From contig JANYIO010000201.1 in NCBI GenBank assembly GCA_025362015.1, positions 1 through 50,802 on the forward strand: a stretch of 50,802 nucleotides of DNA. Reading direction: 5' to 3'. Origin of the DNA: Gammaproteobacteria bacterium. Lineage in GTDB: Bacteria; Pseudomonadota; Gammaproteobacteria; Pseudomonadales; Cellvibrionaceae. This document shows, in pieces, positions 44,498 through 50,802 of this stretch. Position 1 is the stretch's first letter. The number at the start of each line of letters is the position of its first letter. A program made the translations under genes and the position numbers. Under the pieces are notes generated by a model, which was not told the DNA's origin, made no database searches, and was given only the letters and a program-made list of their open reading frames with translations.

Positions 44498-46528
44498 TTA
44501 TGTTTCATCCTCCATATCATCCAGAGGGAATAAAGTATCCATTGAGGTAGCCTCGTTCATAGGAATATTGGCGGGCTTTTCTTCATTCAAATTAATTTTC
44601 ATTTTTCCTGATGAATTTTTGTCAGCCACCTTTGCCGTACCTGGTTTGGCGTCCATCGTCAAAGTTTTTTCAAGCTCTGCAAGTTCATCCTTAACTTTGC
44701 TACCAAAAAACATTCGATAGGCAAAGTAGCCCAACGCAATAATCAATAAATTGCCAACAGCAATAGCAACATACAAAACCTTATTACTACCCACATCTGG
44801 TGTCGATGTAGGGAGTTTTACTGGCGCAGGCGTTTCCACTTTTGTTGGTGCAACAGGTTCTGGAGGTTTTACTTGAATCGCTTTTTCCTGGTAAGAAAAT
44901 GTTTCCGCATTAACGCTTTCATCAAACTCATCACCTTCAACCATTTCACCGAGGGCATGAAAGCTAATATGGTACTCAGCCGTCTGTTCTGGAGAGAAAG
45001 CAAACTCCCAGTGATTGCCATCAATTAATTCCAATTCTCGATCACTATTATTATTTTTCGAATTTTTTACAGCAGCAGTCAGTTTAGTTTTACTTAAATT
45101 AACTAATTTTTCATCCGCACTAACTTTATAGCTATAGGTTATTTTCCCATCTGCAGCTGTACTATTACTTTTATTGACTGTTAACAGCGAATCCCTAACA
45201 CTGAGGCTATGTTTAAACTCACGTTTAAAGGTTTTCCCATCTACATAAACATGAACCTCATAGTCACCGACTTCAGCAAAGGAGCTCAAACTTTGGTGAT
45301 ATATGCCATCGGCCGGCGGTGCAGGCATCTCAAGTGTGAGCGCCGTGTTTTCTTTACTACCCTCTTTAACAATAATGACATTGGTTTCTAACAAATTTAA
45401 GAAATCGACATTCGTTACTGTTTTATTATTTTCTTGAAAAGAATAATTCAACGCTAAACTATCATTACTGTGAATATTATTTTTCAATGATTGCATAACC
45501 AACTGCAGATTACTGACAACAGTGATGCGACTTTGCGGTGTGATTTCTGTTTTTATCTTCCACTGCCCTGCTTTGGGAGTATCTGCGGTGATGAGATCGT
45601 ACTGACTAGTTCGATACCAATTGATACCATCTTGAGGATTAGTGGCCGAATATTCTTTACCGTCGGGAGCAAGAATGACTGTTTTTTCAACACCGGGTTT
45701 GCGAAAAATTAAAGCCGTAAACTCTTTAACACTGTCGTCCACCAAAAAACCATTATTTTCTAAAGGTACACGCTCTGCTGGCACCGCTTGATCAAATATT
45801 TTTAAAAATGTACTGGTTAATTCATCAGCCGAATGCGCAGTAGTAAACACGCCATCCGTTGCGACAGATATTTTTTTCAACAAATCAGTATCGGCATCCG
45901 CTGACAATGCAATGGTATGAACGATATAGCCAGCATTTTTTAAACCTGGCAATACATCAGTTAAGATCCGCTGCCGTTCTTTTATGTTATCTACAGCTTC
46001 TTTGCTAATATCAACAACACCATCGGTTAATAAAATAATATGTGTTTTGTAATCCTGGCTAAGATTTTTACGATCAAAACTAACCTCATCTAATGCTTTA
46101 CCAATATTGGTGTAGAGTGCGATTGAATTAATTTTTTTAGCGTTGGGTGCCGCTTGTTTGCGCCAATTAGCATCAACGGTGTTATGCGGCACCAACATAT
46201 TAACGTCGTTGCCAAAAATCCAAACACCTGCGCGACTTTTATCAGGGAGTAAACGCACAATTAAATCGAGCGCAGGTTTACGTAAATTTTGTGGGTCCGT
46301 TTTTTTCATGCTACCGGATATATCGATAAGCACACGTACATCGGAGGGTAAAATTTTGAGGGTTTTACTGCTAGCCTTAGGCCTAGTTGTATCTTGAGCC
46401 CTAGCGGTATCTTGAGCTTGATCCTGTGTCGATGTCGGTGCAACTTGCTCGTGGATATCCGCGCCAACACCGAAAACTGTATTGGCTAGTACCAAAAACA
46501 TGACAGCAATCCACACACGAATACGCAT
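44498..46528 (-). CDS. VWA-domain membrane protein
   Basis: 676 residues from the ATG at 46528 (a GTG at 46540 is possible). A signal peptide (1-22) leads to a VWA domain (about 64-250) with a complete MIDAS: DISGSM (D69, S71, S73), T140 and D169 (LLTDGVVD). Ig-like periplasmic domains (about 250-570) follow, then a Pro-rich linker, a membrane helix near 605-627 (YVAIAVGNLLIIALGYFAYR) and a cytosolic acidic tail. Function unknown; such proteins often bind ligands or assemble with MoxR-type ATPases, none of which is here. An 18-base tandem duplication (46381-46416) encodes QDTARAQDTTRP. Confidence 0.82.
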   Translation of the reverse strand: MRIRVWIAVMFLVLANTVFGVGADIHEQVAPTSTQDQAQDTARAQDTTRPKASSKTLKILPSDVRVLIDISGSMKKTDPQNLRKPALDLIVRLLPDKSRAGVWIFGNDVNMLVPHNTVDANWRKQAAPNAKKINSIALYTNIGKALDEVSFDRKNLSQDYKTHIILLTDGVVDISKEAVDNIKERQRILTDVLPGLKNAGYIVHTIALSADADTDLLKKISVATDGVFTTAHSADELTSTFLKIFDQAVPAERVPLENNGFLVDDSVKEFTALIFRKPGVEKTVILAPDGKEYSATNPQDGINWYRTSQYDLITADTPKAGQWKIKTEITPQSRITVVSNLQLVMQSLKNNIHSNDSLALNYSFQENNKTVTNVDFLNLLETNVIIVKEGSKENTALTLEMPAPPADGIYHQSLSSFAEVGDYEVHVYVDGKTFKREFKHSLSVRDSLLTVNKSNSTAADGKITYSYKVSADEKLVNLSKTKLTAAVKNSKNNNSDRELELIDGNHWEFAFSPEQTAEYHISFHALGEMVEGDEFDESVNAETFSYQEKAIQVKPPEPVAPTKVETPAPVKLPTSTPDVGSNKVLYVAIAVGNLLIIALGYFAYRMFFGSKVKDELAELEKTLTMDAKPGTAKVADKNSSGKMKINLNEEKPANIPMNEATSMDTLFPLDDMEDET

Positions 46529-46709
46529 ATAAAAGCTCACTATTTGACAAAAAAGTTAAAGGGAATTCAATGCGTAAAATTATGCCGGTTTAAGCGCAAA
46601 ACTCCTGATCCACTTACCCCTTTATTTATAGCACCTTCATGCCAATTCGCCACATTGAATCTCTTATCCTTGAGCTGCTTACAATTGCTAACCCATTCAA
46701 GAGTTAAGG

Positions 46710-47237
46710 TTAATCTCTAATGGCACGCATTGGCACTTCGCCCGCCATACGCTCGGTGCGCGCGCGTCGCTCGTCGGAGCTTAAATCGTTCAATTCAGAA
46801 CGATTTGTTGGTTCTGAATGGGTAGACGGAAATGACCTGCTGCGTTTGATTCTCCGCGATTGCCCGGAAGAATTCTGAGATTCGAAATCATCCTCTGTAT
46901 CTGATACGTCAGCATGTTTTACCCAGCGACGGGTGAGAATTACCAGAGCAGCCACTAAAATAATAGCAATTAACCAGATACCTACCATAAGTTTTATTAG
47001 TGGTTTAATTGATTCGATGCCTAGCGATAATCCATCAAACACCAGCGTATAAATAGCGGGCGCCATGGCCATAGTTTCGTGATCAATAGCAAAGGGAGTG
47101 AATAAAATGACCATGACTGTGACTACTGCGGAGTAACGCACGAAGCGCCATGCCCACTGAAACATCCACCAGGTAGCCGCACAACAACCTAGGCTACCTG
47201 CCGCATAAATGATCCACGCATACTGTATATGTGTCAT
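46710..47237 (-). CDS. Uncharacterised inner-membrane protein
   Basis: 175 residues. Three hydrophobic segments (about 5-25, 35-55, 80-102) and a 70-residue charged C-terminal tail rich in Ser, Arg and Glu (RRIKRSRSFPSTHSE). It looks like a small envelope protein of the type seen next to ycgN and rnd in Pseudomonas. I do not recognise the family. It is probably cotranscribed with ycgN across a 69-bp repeat-containing spacer. Confidence 0.7.
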   Translation of the reverse strand: MTHIQYAWIIYAAGSLGCCAATWWMFQWAWRFVRYSAVVTVMVILFTPFAIDHETMAMAPAIYTLVFDGLSLGIESIKPLIKLMVGIWLIAIILVAALVILTRRWVKHADVSDTEDDFESQNSSGQSRRIKRSRSFPSTHSEPTNRSELNDLSSDERRARTERMAGEVPMRAIRD

Positions 47238-47260
47238 AGATTTCTCTCTCTCTTTTACTT

Positions 47261-47314
47261 AACGGGTTATTTATACCGAACGGATTATTTATACCCGACG
47301 GACCACTTATACCC
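47261..47314. repeat. 18-bp tandem triplication at the ycgN stop codon
   Basis: Units AACGGGTTATTTATACCG (47261-47278), AACGGATTATTTATACCCG (47279-47297) and ACGGACCACTTATACCC (47298-47314). On the coding strand each contains GGTATAA, the ycgN C-terminal codons plus stop, so the gene end appears to have been duplicated downstream. Confidence 0.8.
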
Positions 47315-47747
47315 AACGAATTATGTAATCTTCCAAATCATTAAGGTCGACATTATTTTCATGCACTACTTGCCCCGCCACCGACATACCCGCTTTATGA
47401 ACTGAATCGGGATCACCCGAGACGAGCGGATGCCAATCAAATAGCGGAACACCTTCATCAATCAAACGATAGGCGCAAGTTTCAGGTAACCAATAAGTTT
47501 CTTTGACTGTTTCTGGCTTGAGAACAACGCAATCAGAGACTTGTTGCTGGCGATCGTTATAAGTTTGACACTTACAGCTATCATGATCGAGAAAACGACA
47601 AGCTACTTTAGTGTAAAACACATCCCCATTATCTTCATTTTCTAGTTTGTGCAGGCAACATTTCCCACAGCCATCACAGAGTGATTCAAATTCTTCTATT
47701 GTCATTTGCGCTAGTGTTTTAGCGCGCCAAAAAACCTGTACTGGCAT
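47307..47747 (-). CDS. ycgN: YcgN-family cysteine-cluster protein (UPF0260)
   Basis: 146 residues. Cys cluster CDGCGKCCLHK near 23-33 and further Cys (ACRFLDHDSCKCQTY) form the UPF0260 pattern, a likely zinc or iron-sulfur site; TYWLPETCAYRL is also conserved. Function unknown. It is usually linked to ycgL and rnd, as here. The stop codon is part of the third tandem repeat. Confidence 0.92.
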   Translation of the reverse strand: MPVQVFWRAKTLAQMTIEEFESLCDGCGKCCLHKLENEDNGDVFYTKVACRFLDHDSCKCQTYNDRQQQVSDCVVLKPETVKETYWLPETCAYRLIDEGVPLFDWHPLVSGDPDSVHKAGMSVAGQVVHENNVDLNDLEDYIIRWV

Positions 47748-47800
47748 TTGTTTTTAACCTGACTGCATTATTAACTTAATTGGATTTTAACTGGATAGCA

Positions 47801-48097
47801 TTACGAACTTGATAGCTTGGAATTGTATGCGCGCATTTGCGCCATTTCAGAATCTTCTTCATTACGCGGCGGCAATTGCAAATAAAAGCCTTGTGATTCT
47901 AAACTTTCCGCCACTTTTTCTACACTCACACGTGCTAATTTTTTTTCAGGGGTGAGTAATAACACCATAGCGGGTTGCGGCTTTCCGAACAACGCCAACA
48001 ATTCATCAGGGACTTGTGTTAAACCTGCTTCTTTTTTTACGTAAAGGTACATACCTTCTTCTTTTGGGCTGCGATATATTTGACAAATAATTTTCAT
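47801..48097 (-). CDS. ycgL: YcgL-domain protein
   Basis: 98 residues. IICQIYRSPKEEGMYLYV, VPDELLALFGKP and GFYLQLPP are family motifs. The E. coli protein is a small alpha/beta protein of unknown role. It is 35 bases downstream of rnd and upstream of ycgN on the same strand. Confidence 0.9.
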   Translation of the reverse strand: MKIICQIYRSPKEEGMYLYVKKEAGLTQVPDELLALFGKPQPAMVLLLTPEKKLARVSVEKVAESLESQGFYLQLPPRNEEDSEMAQMRAYNSKLSSS

Positions 48098-48132
48098 GAA
48101 TAACTTCTTAAGGGTTAATGTTGGAACAGGTT

Positions 48133-49284
48133 TTATTCACTTACCGTAGTTGGCACAAACTGTTGCGCCGCCATCAAAAGCTTTTCACCAATGACCGGGT
48201 AACGCCAACCTTGTAATCGCTCAGGCAATGCATAAGTTCCACCTTTCAAACCAGAACGCACCAATGCTTCATATTCTTTTTTGCGAATTAATATTTCTGC
48301 AGGAAGATTTAATGTTTCAGCAATATCACGCACACATTGCTTAAGTGCTTTTAATAGCGCCCCTTCAGACAAAGCCAGTGGCTGCTCTAAACGTGCGGGC
48401 CAGGAACTCGCATCAGTTTTGCTGCTTGCGCTAATAATATCCAGCAAGATTTGTGCATCGTTTCTTAAAGTACGCGAAGGAATATCTTCAATACGTTGCA
48501 GTTGAACAATATCTTGTGGTTGTTTCCGCGCCATTTCCCAAAGGGCAGGCTCTTTAATTAAACGATTGCGCGGAATATCGCGGCTACGCGCTTCTACTTC
48601 ACGCCAAACACACAAATCACGCAATATTGCCAACTCTTGCGTTCGCAACTTCCAGGCAAAACCCACTTTATGATAGGCATCGTTAAAATTGTCTGGCTTG
48701 CGCGCATTAGTCACTAAATCGGCACAGTCATCTTTGACCCATTGCAAACGCTCGCTCGTTTTTAACTGCTGTAAAAACATGCCATAGATAATTAACATAT
48801 GCGCGACATCTAGCGCCGCGTATTTAATTTGTGAAGCGCTGAGCGGACGCTGCAACCAATCTGAGCGCGTTTCTTCCTTGGGAATCTCAGTGTTCAATAC
48901 AACTTTTACTAATGGTGCATAACCAAGAGAAAAACCAAAGCCCGCAAATGCAGCGGCAATTTGGGTATCAAAAATAGGTGAAGGAACAATGCCAAGTAGA
49001 CACGCAAACACTTCAATATCTTCCGAACAAGAATGCAAGACTTTGGTAACGGACTCATCGGTAAATAATTCACGCAGTGGCGAAAAATCAGTAATAGTCA
49101 GTGGATCAATTAAATAACATTGTGTGCCATCACCAATTTGAATTAAACCTGCGATAGGATAAAAAGTATCGCTACGCATAAATTCAGTATCTACGGCAAT
49201 CGCCGCTTGTTGGCGCAACCGCAGGCATAATTCAAGCAGTTCATTATTTTGCGTAATCCAAATCGGGTCAGTAGAAATTTGCAT
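48133..49284 (-). CDS. rnd: Ribonuclease D
   Basis: 383 residues. 3'-5' exonuclease domain of the DEDDy type: D32 and E34 (AVDTEFMRSDTFYP), the HSCSEDIEVF segment, and KYAALDVAHML. Two HRDC-type domains follow (VWREVEARSRDIPRNRLI and the C-terminal block). It trims the 3' ends of tRNA precursors. It reads into ycgL and ycgN, a conserved cluster. Confidence 0.96.
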   Translation of the reverse strand: MQISTDPIWITQNNELLELCLRLRQQAAIAVDTEFMRSDTFYPIAGLIQIGDGTQCYLIDPLTITDFSPLRELFTDESVTKVLHSCSEDIEVFACLLGIVPSPIFDTQIAAAFAGFGFSLGYAPLVKVVLNTEIPKEETRSDWLQRPLSASQIKYAALDVAHMLIIYGMFLQQLKTSERLQWVKDDCADLVTNARKPDNFNDAYHKVGFAWKLRTQELAILRDLCVWREVEARSRDIPRNRLIKEPALWEMARKQPQDIVQLQRIEDIPSRTLRNDAQILLDIISASSKTDASSWPARLEQPLALSEGALLKALKQCVRDIAETLNLPAEILIRKKEYEALVRSGLKGGTYALPERLQGWRYPVIGEKLLMAAQQFVPTTVSE

Positions 49285-49332
49285 AGATTAATGAATATCA
49301 AAGGGGCGACAAAATAAACACAAATTAAAAAT

Positions 49333-49926
49333 CTAGAGTGCTCTTCGGCTTGCAAAAGCGTGCGACAGTGTTCCACCATCAATAAATTCCAATTCACCGC
49401 CAAGCGGCACACCATGCGCAATACGCGATACTATTACGCTTAAATGTTTGGCCCGCTCGCTGATATAAAATGCAGTGGCTTCCCCCTCAACCGTGGGATT
49501 AGTAGCGAGAATAACTTCTGTAATAGGTTCCTGATGCAATAAATTAATAAGCTGATCTATACCGATATCTTCAGGGCCAATGCCATCTATCGGTGATAAA
49601 TGACCCAGCAATACAAAATATTTTCCCTGATAAGTTCCTGATTGCTCTATCGCTAACACATCCACAGGAGTTTCAACGACACACAACAAAGAGTTTTCAC
49701 GCCGCGTATTAGTACAAATGCCGCAAAGTGTTTGCTCGGTAAGTGTGCGGCAACGTTGGCAGCGGCCAACATGTTCAATAGCTTTAAGTAAACCTTGTGC
49801 CAAACGCTCAGCGCCTTCACGATCGCGCTCCAATAAATATAACGCCATACGTTGCGCAGATTTAGGGCCGACACCGGGTAAACAGCGCAAGGAAGACATG
49901 AGTTCATCGATAAGAGGGCTGAACAT
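49333..49926 (-). CDS. recR: Recombination mediator RecR
   Basis: 197 residues. HhH region [20 protein letters not shown] (13-32), four-Cys zinc finger (C56, C59, C68, C71) and Toprim domain ([31 protein letters not shown]). It works with RecF or RecO in gap repair. It starts 31 bases after dnaX; the ybaB gene normally found between the two is absent. Confidence 0.96.
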   Translation of the reverse strand: MFSPLIDELMSSLRCLPGVGPKSAQRMALYLLERDREGAERLAQGLLKAIEHVGRCQRCRTLTEQTLCGICTNTRRENSLLCVVETPVDVLAIEQSGTYQGKYFVLLGHLSPIDGIGPEDIGIDQLINLLHQEPITEVILATNPTVEGEATAFYISERAKHLSVIVSRIAHGVPLGGELEFIDGGTLSHAFASRRAL

Positions 49927-49957
49927 TACTATTTATTTCTCAAAGAAATTTTAAAAT

Positions 49958-50802
49958 TTAGGTGGGTTGAATTGTATCTTCGCGCAAGCTCGCGCCAAAT
50001 TGTTCAATAAGCCGCTGCACAATGGGGTCAGTTTTTATCGCAATCACCGCATTAGCTTGACGCTCTTGTTTGTGGCGCAATGCAATCATCGCTGGCGTTT
50101 CCACAGTTACTTTTCCCGGCTGAATGATTACCTGTATAGCTTCATTAAAATAATTGCTGAGTAAATCTGCCAAACGTTTTTGATGACCAGGGTCGTAAAG
50201 CGTACTATTGTTTTCATCCACAATAAAATTAAATTCATTGCCCTGACGCGTGACTAATTGGCAATTGGCAATGGTACTTTGCAAAATTCCACTCACGCCT
50301 AAACCCAAATAAATGTTTGGCCAATCGTTTGGCGTAGCATGTTCATAAAGAATTTTTGTTAGTGTTGGCTGTGCTGTAATTCGTTCTACTGGCATTCGCT
50401 CTACTGTCATTCGCTCTGCTATCAGAGGTTGAGTCAATAATTGCGACGATGTATTAAGCTCAGGGGCACTTTCAATATTAACTTGCGGCACGGCCTCAAC
50501 GAATACTGGCGCGTCCGCTTCAAACTTTTTTGATGTCGCTATCTCATTCTCATTTAACGTTTTTAGTTCGGTAGCTTTGTCAGTATCAGTTTTTACGCTG
50601 GCTTCAAAATAAGCAGGTGCCGCCGCATATTCATCCTCGTCACTATCACGACCGCTGTAATCTTCACCCAAATTATCAGGTGCGTTGCCGTAAGAGGCAT
50701 TGTCGTAAGGTGCATCGAATGGCAGTGCTTCAACTTTATTTTTTAACACCGGCTCTGGAATAGAACCAACCTCGACTTCAATTGATTGTTGCGTGATTGA
50801 TT
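49958..50802 (-). CDS. dnaX: DNA polymerase III subunit tau (dnaX), C-terminal part, cut by window edge
   Basis: About 281 residues of the 3' end are visible; the frame continues off the right edge, so no start codon is called. The last 120 residues are the tau C-terminal domain that binds the polymerase alpha subunit: NDWPNIYLGLGVSGILQS, VTVETPAMIALRHKQERQANA, DPIVQRLIEQFGASLREDTIQP. Before it is an acidic, low-complexity linker that includes a triple 15-base tandem repeat (50379-50423, coding ERM/ERI). The ATPase part lies beyond the window. Confidence 0.9.
   Translation of the reverse strand, partial: SITQQSIEVEVGSIPEPVLKNKVEALPFDAPYDNASYGNAPDNLGEDYSGRDSDEDEYAAAPAYFEASVKTDTDKATELKTLNENEIATSKKFEADAPVFVEAVPQVNIESAPELNTSSQLLTQPLIAERMTVERMPVERITAQPTLTKILYEHATPNDWPNIYLGLGVSGILQSTIANCQLVTRQGNEFNFIVDENNSTLYDPGHQKRLADLLSNYFNEAIQVIIQPGKVTVETPAMIALRHKQERQANAVIAIKTDPIVQRLIEQFGASLREDTIQPT

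Noticed and set aside
47261-47314. Possible CRISPR-like array
   Set aside because: Units are contiguous tandem copies without spacers and there are no cas genes.

Overview
This 50.8 kb window is chromosomal DNA from a gammaproteobacterium. The gene content and order (aspS, yebC, ruvCAB, tol-pal; dusA-tal-rssCB-PilZ-mlaA as in Pseudomonas; arsC-wrbA-DUF2069; rnd-ycgL-ycgN), the moderate-to-low GC and the many outer-membrane and envelope genes fit the Cellvibrionales, probably a Cellvibrio-like genus. That placement is inferred from synteny and composition only. There are no rRNA or tRNA genes, no CRISPR array, no transposase and no prophage. Most of the window is core housekeeping chromosome with small accessory insertions.

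Layout. 1-3.3 kb is the most accessory-looking part and visibly AT-rich: a truncated membrane sensor (7TM histidine-kinase-type N-terminus) overlaps the 3' end of a FeeM/LuxI-fold acyl transferase gene, followed by a phospholipase-A2-like lipoprotein and a secreted lytic transglycosylase. 3.5-16 kb (almost all minus strand) is an SlyD-like FKBP, then the cell-envelope/recombination cluster read from right to left: fmdB-type protein, aspS, a Wzz-like chain-length protein, yebC, ruvC, ruvA, ruvB, ybgC, tolQ, tolR, tolA, tolB, pal, cpoB. 16-24 kb holds mtgA, a DUF4124 protein, a gluconate permease, a MATCAP-like DUF1704 metalloprotease, avtA, a single-domain response regulator and a YihY-type membrane protein. 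24-29 kb holds arsC-wrbA-DUF2069-sppA (plus strand) convergent with moaCDE (minus strand). 28.8-34.6 kb holds dusA, transaldolase and a TerB-like protein (plus), an RssB/RssC-like phosphatase and anti-anti-sigma pair (minus), a PilZ protein and mlaA. 34.7-39.3 kb holds a small secreted protein, a porin and a four-gene bufferin-type copper RiPP operon (precursor, DUF692 enzyme, DoxX, DUF2063). 39.3-50.8 kb holds hrpA, dps, a GNAT protein, a VWA membrane protein, ycgN, ycgL, rnd, recR and the 3' end of dnaX.

How the genes work together. TolQRAB-Pal-CpoB span the envelope and couple outer-membrane constriction to septal peptidoglycan synthesis; MtgA, the SLT-domain protein, MlaA and the porin also act in the envelope. 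RuvABC processes Holliday junctions; RecR and DnaX serve repair and replication. RssB/RssC would relay a phosphorylation signal to a sigma or anti-sigma partner, and the PilZ protein would read c-di-GMP. The bufferin-type operon would make a Cys-modified periplasmic copper-binding peptide.

Most interesting candidates: (1) the overlapping FeeM-like synthase and 7TM sensor, which look like a signal-synthase/receptor pair organised like LuxM/LuxN but built from other families; (2) the bufferin-type operon with DoxX between the two maturation genes and an intercistronic terminator after the precursor; (3) two non-coding repeat elements, a 101-bp element with perfect 22-bp terminal inverted repeats between ruvA and ruvC and a REPIN-like inverted doublet between a hypothetical gene and avtA; (4) a perfect 26-bp palindrome inside cpoB; (5) recurrent 15-19-bp tandem duplications in genes and spacers; (6) a Wzz-like gene with its own terminator inside the otherwise conserved aspS-yebC block, and the absence of ybaB between dnaX and recR.
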